Shown here piece after piece: positions 37,338-45,546 of a stretch of DNA of 64,000 nucleotides; position 1 is the stretch's first letter, and every line of letters starts with the position of its first letter. The position numbers and the translations under genes were made by a program. Location: positions 95,073 through 159,072 of the IMG/VR virus record IMGVR_UViG_3300047510_002187; one strand, 5' to 3'. The DNA comes from a virus. A model generated the notes under the pieces. It made no database searches and had not been told where the DNA came from. It worked only from the letters and a program-made list of their open reading frames with translations.

Positions 37338-39395
37338 ATGTCGGTAAACTACGAAATCAAAGGAATTCTTGCTCGTCTTTTGGCGACAGAGGATCTTCTT
37401 GTAGAACATAAAACTGTACAAACTGCTTCTTTCAATGTCAATACTAGAGTGTTAACTCTCCCTATGTGGGAGAAAGCGAGTAGTAATGTTTATGATCTTC
37501 TCGTTGGACATGAAGTTGGACATGCCTTAGAAACTCCAACTAAAGACTGGATGGAAATAACTGACATCCCAAAAGATTTTGTAAATGTGGTTGAAGATGT
37601 CAGGATTGAAAAATTAATCAAGCGTAGATATCCAGGAATATCAAAGTCTTTCTTTATTGGATACAAAGAACTTTATGATGAAGATTTCTTTTCTCTTGAA
37701 AATAAAGAAATCAATGATATGAATCTTGCAGACAGGGTAAATCTTCATTTTAAAATAGGAAATTTTATAAGGCTAAATTTTTCTTGCGAAGAAAAAGATA
37801 TTGTAGATCTTATTGCTTCTGCCGAAACGTTTGATGAAGTATTATACGCTTCAAAAGTTCTGTATGAGTATTGTAAAAAAGAATCTAAAGAAAAGTCCTC
37901 TAAACAAGAAACAAATTCCGAAAATACCACTAAATCGGATAGTTTAACTGGTGCGTTTGATGAGGACAATTCTCAAGATTCACAAGATCATGAAGAGTCA
38001 AAAGAAAATGGTTCTTCAGGTAATGATCCAAAAGTTGAAACTATGGAATCTTTTGAAGAATCTATAAAAAAACTTCTTAGTGAAATCCAAAAGCAAGAAA
38101 CTGTTTATGTTGAAGTTCCAAAAATTGATTTAAAAAATGTAATAATTGATAATATTACCATACATAACACATGTTCAAATTTTTGGAATAATCTTTCAGA
38201 TAATCATAAAACTTACATTAATAGGATAGATTCTAGATATAGAGATTTTAAAACTTCTGCCCAAAAAGAAGTTAATTATCTGGTTAAAGAATTTGAGTGT
38301 CGCAAAGCAGCAGATTCTTACTCAAGATCTTTAGTGTCTCCCACTGGGGTTTTAGATTGTTCTAAAATTCATATGTATAAATTCAATGATGATATTTTTA
38401 AAAAAATTACTAATGTCACTGAGGGTAAAAATCATGGGTTGATTTTTATTTTAGATTGGTCTGGATCTATGGGTAAGGTTCTATTAGATACTATAAAACA
38501 GTTATACAACCTCATTTGGTTCTGTAAAAAAGTTTCTATTCCTTTTGAAGTCTATGCATTCACTGAGCATTATCCAATAGCAAATAATACATCATATAAA
38601 ATTAGACCAAATTGCTATACAAAAATTCCTGGTATTTTTTGCATTGATCCTAGATTTTCTTTGATGAATTTATTTACTAGTAAGGTAAATTCATTAAATC
38701 TAGAAATTCAAATGAAAAATATTTACAGAGTTTGTATGTGCATTAATACAGAATTAGCACCTCCAGAGTTGGCATTATCCAGCACTCCCTTAAATGAAGC
38801 ATTAATTTGTTTACATGAGATTATTCCAATCTTTAAAAAGCAGAATAAAATTCAAAAAGTGCAATGTGTAGTTTTGACTGATGGCGATTCTAGTCAATTG
38901 TTTTATCATAGGCAATTTAATAGAAAATGGGAAACCGAGCCATATATTGGGACTAGTAGAATTGATTCAGTACACTCAGTTTTTTTGAGGGATCGCAAAA
39001 TTGGAAAAACATATCTATTCCCAAAAGATACTAATTACCAAACTGATACTATATTAAAAAATTTAGTTGATAAATTTTCCGATACTAGTTTTATTGGAAT
39101 TAGAGTATTGGATTCATTACACTCTGGATCTTTTATTAGAAAATATTGTGACAAAAATGGAAATGAATACACCCAAGCGATGTCGTCTTGGAAGAAAGAA
39201 AAATCTTTTTGTCTATTCAATTCTGCATATCATGTTTATTTTGGGATAGGATCTAGTAATCTTTCAGAATCCCCGGAATTCAATGTTTCTAGTGATGCAA
39301 CAAAAAGAGAAATTAAAAGTGCATTTATGAATAGTCTTAAGACTAAACGAAACAACAAGAAAATTTTAAATGAATTTATTAAGCAAATTGCTTAA
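37338..39395 (+). CDS. cobT: CobT-like VWA protein with HExxH metallopeptidase motif
   Basis: 685 residues from ATG 37338. Cyanophage homologues are usually named CobT after the cobaltochelatase subunit. A von Willebrand A domain shows the MIDAS motif DWSGSMG at residues 373-379 and VLTDGDSS further on. The N-terminal part carries LLVGHEVGHAL, that is H58-E59-x-x-H62, and a downstream NVVEDVRIE that could give the third zinc ligand, as in gluzincin peptidases. An acidic Ser/Glu-rich linker (about 175-245) joins the halves. The cobS-like MoxR ATPase follows. A MoxR-VWA protein-remodelling or proteolytic pair is at least as likely as cobalamin synthesis, since no other cob gene is present. Confidence 0.82.
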   Translation: MSVNYEIKGILARLLATEDLLVEHKTVQTASFNVNTRVLTLPMWEKASSNVYDLLVGHEVGHALETPTKDWMEITDIPKDFVNVVEDVRIEKLIKRRYPGISKSFFIGYKELYDEDFFSLENKEINDMNLADRVNLHFKIGNFIRLNFSCEEKDIVDLIASAETFDEVLYASKVLYEYCKKESKEKSSKQETNSENTTKSDSLTGAFDEDNSQDSQDHEESKENGSSGNDPKVETMESFEESIKKLLSEIQKQETVYVEVPKIDLKNVIIDNITIHNTCSNFWNNLSDNHKTYINRIDSRYRDFKTSAQKEVNYLVKEFECRKAADSYSRSLVSPTGVLDCSKIHMYKFNDDIFKKITNVTEGKNHGLIFILDWSGSMGKVLLDTIKQLYNLIWFCKKVSIPFEVYAFTEHYPIANNTSYKIRPNCYTKIPGIFCIDPRFSLMNLFTSKVNSLNLEIQMKNIYRVCMCINTELAPPELALSSTPLNEALICLHEIIPIFKKQNKIQKVQCVVLTDGDSSQLFYHRQFNRKWETEPYIGTSRIDSVHSVFLRDRKIGKTYLFPKDTNYQTDTILKNLVDKFSDTSFIGIRVLDSLHSGSFIRKYCDKNGNEYTQAMSSWKKEKSFCLFNSAYHVYFGIGSSNLSESPEFNVSSDATKREIKSAFMNSLKTKRNNKKILNEFIKQIA

Positions 39396-39399
39396 TCAC

Positions 39400-39428
39400 T
39401 TGACATCTAACCATTTATACTATATGAT
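39400..39428 (+). promoter_or_regulatory. Sigma70-type promoter of cobS-like gene
   Basis: TTGACA (39400-39405), 17 bases, TATGAT (39423-39428), 20 bases before the cobS-like ATG. The -35 is perfect and the -10 is five of six. A TAAAGGAG ribosome site follows. Confidence 0.85.
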
Positions 39429-39448
39429 CTAAAGGAGTTCAAAAAATT

Positions 39449-40537
39449 ATGTACGACCAAATTATTGTGACAAAAGAAGAACTTGTAAATTCGTTAAAGT
39501 CTCTTTATGGGACAGAAGTAACAACTGGAGACATTAGAGCATTTTGTGCAATTAATTCATACGACTATGAATCTGTAACTCAAACAATAGAAGAATATAA
39601 AATTTGCCAAGGTAAGTGGAATTTTGAGTTACCCACAGAATATATTCATGAGATTGAAAAGTCTTTTAATTCCATATCAGTTATTCCTGATTATGCACAA
39701 AACCTTATTCCAGAAGTTGATGATAACTTTGTCAAATTTGGAAACTTTAATGACATTAAAGGTATTATTAAATCTGGTTTGTTTTATCCTGTTTTTATTA
39801 CTGGTCTTTCAGGAAATGGAAAAACATATAGTGTGGAACAAGCATGTGCTCAATTAAAGAGGGAACTTATTCGTGTCAATATTACGATTGAAACTGATGA
39901 AGACGATCTTATTGGAGGATTTCGTCTTGTAAATGGAGAAACGGCATGGCATAATGGTCCAGTAGTTGAAGCATTAGAACGTGGTGCTATTCTTCTTTTG
40001 GATGAAGTTGATTTGGCATCAAATAAGATCTTGTGTCTTCAATCTATCCTTGAAGGTACTGGAATCTTTCTGAAGAAAATCGGAAAGTACATTTCTCCAG
40101 CAGAAGGATTTAATATAATTGCCACTGCTAATACTAAGGGTAAAGGTTCCGAAGATGGGCGTTTTATTGGAACTAATGTTTTGAATGAAGCATTTCTTGA
40201 GCGTTTTCCTGTTACGTTTGAGCAGTCTTATCCCCCACAATCATCGGAAAGAAAAATTCTTGAGTCTATTTGTTATACCTTAGGAATGACTGATGATGAT
40301 TTTTGCGAAAAACTTGTAGATTGGGCAGATGTAATACGAAAAACATTTTATGATGGTGGAATTGATGAGATCATTTCTACTCGTCGCCTTGTTCATATAA
40401 TCAGAGCTTATGCCATCTTTGGAGATAAAGGTAAGGCAATTCGGGTTTGCATAAACCGATTTGATGATGAAACCAAACAAGCTTTTCTGGAACTGTACGA
40501 TAAAATTGACCCAAATTTTGTCATGCCTAAAAAGTAG
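39449..40537 (+). CDS. cobS: CobS-like MoxR AAA+ ATPase
   Basis: 362 residues. Walker A FITGLSGNGKTYSVEQA, Walker B AILLLDEVDLAS, and arginine-rich sensor regions (NTKGKGSEDGRF, NEAFLERFPVTF) mark a MoxR/CobS AAA+ ATPase. The first 90 residues are a phage-specific helical extension. CobS genes are common in cyanomyoviruses. In bacteria CobS with CobT and CobN inserts cobalt, but MoxR ATPases more broadly act as chaperones with VWA partners. It has its own sigma70 promoter, so it can be made earlier than the cobT-like gene before it. Confidence 0.88.
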   Translation: MYDQIIVTKEELVNSLKSLYGTEVTTGDIRAFCAINSYDYESVTQTIEEYKICQGKWNFELPTEYIHEIEKSFNSISVIPDYAQNLIPEVDDNFVKFGNFNDIKGIIKSGLFYPVFITGLSGNGKTYSVEQACAQLKRELIRVNITIETDEDDLIGGFRLVNGETAWHNGPVVEALERGAILLLDEVDLASNKILCLQSILEGTGIFLKKIGKYISPAEGFNIIATANTKGKGSEDGRFIGTNVLNEAFLERFPVTFEQSYPPQSSERKILESICYTLGMTDDDFCEKLVDWADVIRKTFYDGGIDEIISTRRLVHIIRAYAIFGDKGKAIRVCINRFDDETKQAFLELYDKIDPNFVMPKK

Positions 40538-40546
40538 TCCTGGTAT

Positions 40547-40575
40547 TTGACACACCTCAGAAATGATGGTATACT
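40547..40575 (+). promoter_or_regulatory. Sigma70-type promoter before the gp45 gene group
   Basis: TTGACA (40547-40552), 17 bases, TATACT (40570-40575). The predicted start, about 40581-40583, falls inside the 5' arm of the hairpin at 40579-40600. Confidence 0.85.
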
Positions 40576-40578
40576 GTT

Positions 40579-40605
40579 GGGGAGGAATTACATCCTCTCC
40601 ATTTT
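40579..40605 (+). terminator. Terminator hairpin overlapping the transcription start
   Basis: GGGGAGGA (40579-40586), loop ATTACA, TCCTCTCC (40593-40600) with one G-U pair, then ATTTTT. It should stop read-through from cobS. Transcripts beginning at about 40582 lack most of the first G-run and cannot form the full stem. Confidence 0.7.
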
Positions 40606-40624
40606 TAATGTTTGATTTACGTTT

Positions 40625-40954
40625 ATGTCTGAAAATACAAACCACCTTTGGAAATATAATGAAGATAAAATCATCAAGGATATTGAAGATTATGTGACCT
40701 CTACTTATAATAGTCATTATTGTGGAACTGACGATGATTATAAAGATATTCAAACAATTGATCTAATGGCGGCAAAAGGACTTGCCCAAGATTTCTGTCA
40801 AGCAAATATACTGAAATATGGAAGTCGGTATGGTGAGAAGGATGGAAGAAACAAGCGTGATCTTTTGAAAGTCATCCACTATGCGATGCTTCTCATGCAC
40901 TTTGATAAGCATTATTCTCGCCAAAATAACGGTCTAACTGAATTCTCTCGCTGA
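40625..40954 (+). CDS. DUF3310-like protein
   Basis: 109 residues. DYKDIQTIDLMAAKGLAQDFCQANILKYGSRYGEK, then KRDLLKVIHYAMLLMHF follows the DUF3310 layout (IEPIDYI, FC-x-GN-x-x-KY-x-x-RY, DL-x-KA-x-x-Y), a helical phage family with all-alpha NTP-pyrophosphohydrolase-like character. The biochemical role is not established. It is the first gene after a strong sigma70 promoter, 10 bases before gene 45, so it is likely expressed with the replisome. Confidence 0.8.
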   Translation: MSENTNHLWKYNEDKIIKDIEDYVTSTYNSHYCGTDDDYKDIQTIDLMAAKGLAQDFCQANILKYGSRYGEKDGRNKRDLLKVIHYAMLLMHFDKHYSRQNNGLTEFSR

Positions 40955-40964
40955 TTTATAAAAT

Positions 40965-41630
40965 ATGAAATTTTCTGAAACCACCTTTGCTATTATTAAA
41001 AACTTTTCTAATATTAATCAGTCTTTATTTTTTAAGCAAGGAAATACTTTAAAAACTATTAGTGTCTCAAAAACAATTCTTGCTGAAGCAACCATTGAAG
41101 AAGAGATCCCAAGAGATTTTGGTATTTATGATCTCAACCAGTTTCTCAATGGACTATTGTTACATAAGGATGCTGAACTGGATTTTGAGAATGATAGTTA
41201 TGTTGTTATCCGAGAGGGAAGAAGTCGCTCTAAGTATTTCTTTGCACAACCTAGTGTCATAGTAACACCACCAGATAAAGAAATTACTCTTCCTAGTAGT
41301 GATGTTTGCTTTTTGGTGGATACTAAGCAACTTGAAAAGTTGATCAAGGCTTCTGCAATTTATCAGTTGCCAGATCTTTCTGTTGTTGGTGAAGCGGGAG
41401 TGATTAAATTGCTTGTCCGCGATAAAAAGAATGATACCTCAAACGATTTCTCAATTATTGTTGGGGAAACTGATGAAGAGTTTGTATTTAATTTCAAAAT
41501 TGAAAATATTAAAATTCTTCCAGGAAACTATGAAGTTGTGATTTCTAGAAAACTGCTTTGTCATTTTAAAAACACTGACATGCCAGTTTCTTACTGGGTT
41601 GCTCTTGAACCTGACAGCAAATTTGGATGA
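40965..41630 (+). CDS. 45: Sliding clamp gp45
   Basis: 221 residues (T4 gp45 is 228). It begins MKFSETTFAIIKNFSNINQSLFFKQGN and carries DFGIYDLNQFLNGLL, then DVCFLVDTKQLEKLIKASAIYQLPDLSV, as in gp45. The trimeric clamp tethers polymerase gp43 and, with gp55, activates late transcription. Its ATG lies 8 bases after the DUF3310-like stop. Its stop overlaps the ATG of a 37-residue frame (ATGA). Confidence 0.95.
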   Translation: MKFSETTFAIIKNFSNINQSLFFKQGNTLKTISVSKTILAEATIEEEIPRDFGIYDLNQFLNGLLLHKDAELDFENDSYVVIREGRSRSKYFFAQPSVIVTPPDKEITLPSSDVCFLVDTKQLEKLIKASAIYQLPDLSVVGEAGVIKLLVRDKKNDTSNDFSIIVGETDEEFVFNFKIENIKILPGNYEVVISRKLLCHFKNTDMPVSYWVALEPDSKFG

Positions 41631-41740
41631 GACTAAGTTTTACTCAAGCTTTAATACTTTGGAAACTTAAAGGATCTATAAAGCATCCCAATTTAGGGTT
41701 GAATTTGATTCTCTTTATACTTAGTGACAAAAATATATAA
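41627..41740 (+). CDS. 37-residue small protein coupled to gene 45
   Basis: ATG 41627 overlaps the gp45 stop (ATGA), and the stop at 41738-41740 overlaps the next ATG (TAATG), so the frame exactly bridges two genes. The product MRLSFTQALILWKLKGS, then a hydrophobic GLNLILFILS end, may associate with membrane. Without this frame there would be a 109-base hole in a tightly coupled operon. The precise double overlap is the main evidence; there is no family match. Confidence 0.55.
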   Translation: MRLSFTQALILWKLKGSIKHPNLGLNLILFILSDKNI

Positions 41741-42054
41741 TGGAAAATTATCTTTTTAATCCATCAAAAAAGTTAGATTCATATCTATATTCTGTTTTTC
41801 TAAATTATGCTTCTGCTGATGAGTTAGAGCAAGATATTCTATTTACTACCACTCACTGGCAAATTCTGAAGTATTTCAATGATAGTTGCGAAGAGTACAC
41901 TGTATGGTTTGTTGATGGAGTGGCAGTTACTAAACAACCCGAAAGAGTTGATGCTAAGATTATGTCATCATCAATAAGAAGATATATTAATATAAAAAAT
42001 CCTAATGATCCATATAACAAAGCGATCATTCAACCAAACATTGAAGCATACTAA
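41740..42054 (+). CDS. Hypothetical protein between gp45 and gp44
   Basis: 104 residues: YLFNPSKKLDSYLYSVFLNYASADELEQDILFTTTHW, then YTVWFVDGVAVTKQPERVDAKIMSSSIRRYI. Mixed alpha/beta, with no motif I can name. The start overlaps the 37-residue frame and the stop is 8 bases before gene 44, so it is produced with the clamp and clamp loader. A replisome accessory role is a contextual guess. Confidence 0.75.
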   Translation: MENYLFNPSKKLDSYLYSVFLNYASADELEQDILFTTTHWQILKYFNDSCEEYTVWFVDGVAVTKQPERVDAKIMSSSIRRYINIKNPNDPYNKAIIQPNIEAY

Positions 42055-42062
42055 TTTTAATT

Positions 42063-43007
42063 ATGACAAGTGAATTTCTTTTATTTGAAAAATATCGTCC
42101 CCAAGTAATTGAGGATTGTATTCTTCCTGATGACATCAAAAAAACATTTAAGGAGTTTGTGGAGAAAGGAGAGATTCCAAATCTTCTGCTTTCTGGACCT
42201 CCTGGAATTGGTAAGACCACAATTGCAAAGGCGCTTTGCAATGAACTGGGTGTTGATTCATATGTTATTAATGGATCTGATGAAGGACGATTTTTGGACA
42301 CGGTGAGAAATCAAGCAAAGAATTTTGCTTCTACTGTATCTTTAGTTGAATCTTCCAAGCACAAAGTTATTATTATTGATGAAGCAGATAATACTGGCAA
42401 TGATGTTCAACTTCTTTTGCGAGCAAACATTGAAGCGTTCTACAATAACTGTAGATTTATCTTCACATGCAACTATAAAAACAAAATTATTGAACCCCTT
42501 CATTCTCGCTGCGCAGTAATTGATTTCTCAATTAAAGGAAAGCAAAAGACGCAACTTGCGGGAGCATTCTTTAAAAGACTGCAAACAATCTTAGATTTAG
42601 AAAACATTCAATATGAAGACAAAATTCTCGCTGAACTGATCACAAAATATTTCCCAGATTTTAGACGTATTCTCAATGAATGTCAGAGATATTCTACAAG
42701 TGGAAAAATTGATGCGGGTATTCTCGCATCTTTCTCTGATATTTCTGTAACGGAGTTGATCAAAAATATGAAATCTAAGAACTTTCCGGAAGTTCGTAAA
42801 TGGGTAGTTTCCAACTTGGATAATGATACATCCAGGATAATGAGAAGAATATATGACGCATTTTATGAGCACTTAGTTCCATTGTCAATTCCTGCTGCGG
42901 TTCTTATTATTGCAAAGTATCAATATCAGTGTGCATTTGTTGCGGACCAAGAGATCAATCTTTTGGCATGTCTTACTGAGTTAATGTGTGAATGCGAATT
43001 TCGTTAG
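42063..43007 (+). CDS. 44: Clamp loader large subunit gp44
   Basis: 314 residues (T4 gp44 is 319). AAA+ motifs: YRPQVIEDCILPDDIK at the start, Walker A SGPPGIGKTTIAKALC, Walker B VIIIDEADNTG, sensor 1 RFIFTCNYKNKI, and the SRC arginine finger HSRCAVIDF. With gp62 it opens the gp45 ring and loads it on primed DNA. Confidence 0.96.
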   Translation: MTSEFLLFEKYRPQVIEDCILPDDIKKTFKEFVEKGEIPNLLLSGPPGIGKTTIAKALCNELGVDSYVINGSDEGRFLDTVRNQAKNFASTVSLVESSKHKVIIIDEADNTGNDVQLLLRANIEAFYNNCRFIFTCNYKNKIIEPLHSRCAVIDFSIKGKQKTQLAGAFFKRLQTILDLENIQYEDKILAELITKYFPDFRRILNECQRYSTSGKIDAGILASFSDISVTELIKNMKSKNFPEVRKWVVSNLDNDTSRIMRRIYDAFYEHLVPLSIPAAVLIIAKYQYQCAFVADQEINLLACLTELMCECEFR

Positions 43008-43020
43008 GGTGTGAATTTAA

Positions 43021-44085
43021 ATGACACTGATTTTAACCGAACAAGATGCCATTTATGCGGCAGATAAGTTTATAAATTACTATTCTCAATTTAATCGTAT
43101 TGATGATTATCTTCGTTTTGTGAAGAAAGACAGAATAACTTCTAGATCTGGATGTTTGTTTGGTGCGGAAACTGAAATGTTTGATGCATTTCAAATGCAT
43201 CCAAATGATATGGATATTTGTATTCATGTTGTTGATACAAGTTCCAAACCTACATCTAAATTTAATCAGTGGTTGTATTCGGAAACTTTAAATTTAACTG
43301 CTTCAAATGCCGTAGAAGAAGCAATTCCAGGTAGAACCCATAAATGGATAGTTGAAGAAACTAACACTAAAAAGGTTCTTGGGGTAGTTAGATTTGGGTC
43401 TCCGACTATTAACTCAAAACCAAGAAACGAATACTTTAATAAAGTTCTTCCTCTGGAAACTATTAATAATGAATTCGTGATGGCGTTTAATATTGTACCT
43501 GTTCAACCATTTGGATATAATTATCTTGGGGGTAAACTTCTTGCGCTTTTAGCGTGCTCTAAAGAACTCAAAAATCAATTTGATACAAAGTATGGTACAG
43601 ATTTAAAATATTTTGAGACTACTTCATTGTACGGAACAACTAAGGGCGTTTCCATGTATGATGGTCTTAAACCATATCTCAAACATATTGGGGACACTGA
43701 AAGTAATTTTCTTCCATTATTCCATGATGATGAATTTAGAGATTTCTTTTGGTGGTTCAATGAGAGAAATAATGGGGAACGATTGGTTCCTGCAGACAAG
43801 TCTTCCAAAAAATTGAAAATCCAGCAAAAGATGATTTCTATTATCCGAAATTCATTAAAGGATGAGACCAAGTTGAATCAATTCAATACTGCAATTGAAA
43901 ATGCTAAAAAATTAACAGAAAAGAAAAGGTATTATATTTCTGAGTTTAAGCATGATGTCAATGATGTTATTACTTGGTGGAAGAAAAAATCATCTAAAAG
44001 GTATGAAAAACTAATTGAAGAAAACAGATTGAGAACTACCTTAGAGATATGGGAACCCGGCAGTGAATTGGAGATTATTAGATGA
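43021..44085 (+). CDS. DUF4338/Mom-like GNAT-type protein in clamp-loader operon
   Basis: 354 residues, between gp44 and gp62. The middle shows HKWIVEETNTKKVLGVVRFGSP, an ordered FVMAFNIVPVQPFGYNYLGGKLLALLACSKELKNQF block, then KYGTDLKYFETTSLYGTTKG and KHIG. This strand-helix-strand order resembles DUF4338 and the Mu Mom family, both GNAT-like folds; Mom modifies adenine in DNA. The first 110 residues and last 100 residues are phage-specific. Its last 4 bases overlap gene 62. DNA modification coupled to replication is an attractive inference, but key catalytic residues cannot be assigned by eye. Confidence 0.6.
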   Translation: MTLILTEQDAIYAADKFINYYSQFNRIDDYLRFVKKDRITSRSGCLFGAETEMFDAFQMHPNDMDICIHVVDTSSKPTSKFNQWLYSETLNLTASNAVEEAIPGRTHKWIVEETNTKKVLGVVRFGSPTINSKPRNEYFNKVLPLETINNEFVMAFNIVPVQPFGYNYLGGKLLALLACSKELKNQFDTKYGTDLKYFETTSLYGTTKGVSMYDGLKPYLKHIGDTESNFLPLFHDDEFRDFFWWFNERNNGERLVPADKSSKKLKIQQKMISIIRNSLKDETKLNQFNTAIENAKKLTEKKRYYISEFKHDVNDVITWWKKKSSKRYEKLIEENRLRTTLEIWEPGSELEIIR

Positions 44086-44468
44086 CACATGAATTAAAGG
44101 ATTGGTTGAATTCTATTAATAATACTAAAAAGAACTTGATGAACGAAGATCCAACTTCCATCAAGGATTATCCACCTTATATTATAAATAAATGTCTATC
44201 TGGTCATATTGATGCAATATTATTTGCTAATGAAATGAACATGAATAGTCATATAGATAAAGATATGCAATATGCGTTTTATCTAAATACTTTAAGGAAA
44301 AGGAAAAGATTTTCTCCTTGGATCCGAAAAGATAAGGTCACGGATTTAGAATACATAAAAAAATATTATGGTTATAATAATGAAAAAGCATTACAAGCTT
44401 TAAAAATTCTAAATAAAGAACAGATTGACTTTATAAAAAAACGACTTGACACAGGCGGAACAAAATGA
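44082..44468 (+). CDS. 62: Clamp loader small subunit gp62
   Basis: 128 residues, short against 187 in T4. LKDWLNSINNTKKNLM, then YPPYIINKCLSGHIDAILFANEMN and YAFYLNTLRKRKRFSPWIRKDKV fit cyanophage gp62. It starts within the preceding gene (ATGA) and ends within regA (ATGA), as expected for coupled translation. Confidence 0.88.
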   Translation: MTHELKDWLNSINNTKKNLMNEDPTSIKDYPPYIINKCLSGHIDAILFANEMNMNSHIDKDMQYAFYLNTLRKRKRFSPWIRKDKVTDLEYIKKYYGYNNEKALQALKILNKEQIDFIKKRLDTGGTK

Positions 44469-44905
44469 CGAATCAAACAATTGAACCACAAGTAAACTGG
44501 TCTCCAAACATGATGGTGGAGGTCATTCTTAATGAACCTGATGATTTCTTGAAAGTTCGTGAGACTTTGACAAGGATTGGGGTTGCATCAAGAAAAGAAA
44601 AGAAACTGTATCAATCTTGCCACATTTTACATAAGCAAGGTAGATATTATATTGTAAGTTTTAAGGAACTTTTTGCTCTTGATGGTAAGCACGCAAATCT
44701 TACGGTAAACGATATTCAACGAAGAAATAGAATTATACGTTTGCTTTCCGATTGGGGTCTAATCGCAGTAGTTGATACTGATAAAATATTAGACATTGCA
44801 CCACTTAACCAGATCAAGGTAATTTCTTATCGGGAGAAAGGAGAGTGGGAACTTGAGCAAAAATATAATATCGGGAAAAAAGTAAAGGTTCAGGAAACCG
44901 AATGA
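44465..44905 (+). CDS. regA: Translational repressor RegA
   Basis: 146 residues (T4 RegA is 122). The match to T4 is close: NEPDDFLKVRETLTRIGVAS, then KLYQSCHILHKQGRYYIVSFKELF and LLSDWGLIAVV. RegA binds start regions of early mRNAs, including those of the clamp and clamp loader. The N-terminus has about 14 extra residues (TNQTIEPQVNWSPN). The gene ends the clamp-loader operon, and a terminator follows within 6 bases. Confidence 0.95.
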   Translation: MTNQTIEPQVNWSPNMMVEVILNEPDDFLKVRETLTRIGVASRKEKKLYQSCHILHKQGRYYIVSFKELFALDGKHANLTVNDIQRRNRIIRLLSDWGLIAVVDTDKILDIAPLNQIKVISYREKGEWELEQKYNIGKKVKVQETE

Positions 44906-44910
44906 AAAGT

Positions 44911-44934
44911 GGGGAGTTCTACACTCCCCTTTTT
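44911..44934 (+). terminator. Terminator after regA
   Basis: GGGGAGT (44911-44917), loop TCTAC, ACTCCCC (44923-44929), then five Ts. Rho-independent; it closes the gp45 to regA operon. Confidence 0.92.
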
Positions 44935-45038
44935 ATTGAAATCTAATATATAATAGTGATGGGTGAGACTAAAATCTACCCATTGTTAATTGGCGCCGAA
45001 AGGGTCAAAAACAAACTCGCTTAAAAAGGAGAACTATT

Positions 45039-45473
45039 ATGAATAATCTTTCCCGATATACTACAGCAGATCTTTCTGCAATAATGGATAGAATTGGTAG
45101 ATACAGTATTGGAATGGATGAATATTTTCATCGCTTATTGACGTTACACGAAACTACAACAAATTATCCTCCATATAATCTTGTGCAAGTTAGTAATGTA
45201 GAATCTAGACTTGAAATTGCTCTTGCTGGATTTAAGAAAAAAGAAGTTTATGTGTATACCCAAGATGGGAAACTTTTTGTGGAGGGGCAAAAAGAAGATA
45301 AGGAAACTGATACCGATTATGTCCATAAGGGATTAGCGCAGAGATCTTTTAAGAGGTCATGGACTATGGCAGATGATACAGAAGTAAAAGATGCAACATT
45401 TGAAGATGGACTTCTAATTATTAATATTAGAAAAATTGTTCCTGAGCATCATAAAAGAAAAGATTATTTTTAA
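45039..45473 (+). CDS. hsp20: Small heat shock protein Hsp20
   Basis: 144 residues. The alpha-crystallin domain spans about residues 40-140: YNLVQVSNVESRLEIALAGFKKKEVYVYTQDGKLFVEG, then FKRSWTMADDTEVKDATFEDGLLIINI. The C-terminal I-x-V-type anchor is not obvious. Hsp20 genes are widespread in T4-like cyanophages between regA and gp43 and probably protect phage or host proteins during infection. A strong AAGGAGA site lies 6 bases upstream, after a 100-base leader between two terminators. Confidence 0.95.
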   Translation: MNNLSRYTTADLSAIMDRIGRYSIGMDEYFHRLLTLHETTTNYPPYNLVQVSNVESRLEIALAGFKKKEVYVYTQDGKLFVEGQKEDKETDTDYVHKGLAQRSFKRSWTMADDTEVKDATFEDGLLIINIRKIVPEHHKRKDYF

Positions 45474-45500
45474 ATAAATAGTATTAACTATCATCGCCGC

Positions 45501-45546
45501 ATGGGGGAGTTCCTGGCAAAATCCAGGTTGACTCCCCCATTTTTTT
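45501..45546 (+). terminator. Long terminator after hsp20
   Basis: ATGGGGGAGT (45501-45510) pairs perfectly with ACTCCCCCAT (45531-45540). An inner CCTGG/CCAGG stem sits inside, and six Ts follow. The -35 hexamer of the next promoter is partly inside the 3' arm. Confidence 0.93.

Noticed and set aside
39381-39393. AAGCAA-A-TTGCTT palindrome at the end of the cobT-like gene
   Set aside because: It encodes the last residues, has no T-run and lies upstream of the cobS -35 without overlapping it; probably chance in AT-rich sequence.
44446-44451. TTGACA near the end of gene 62
   Set aside because: No TATAAT-like sequence 16-18 bases downstream; treated as chance.
44935-45038. hsp20 leader considered as riboswitch or RNA thermometer
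   Set aside because: There is a short ATGGGT/ACCCAT stem and a TATAAT at 44949 without a matching -35, but the strong AAGGAGA site is not sequestered by any obvious pairing, so no claim is made.
45473-45480. AATAAATA after hsp20
   Set aside because: It is followed within 21 bases by a strong terminator with no gene between, so a promoter here would make only a tiny RNA.
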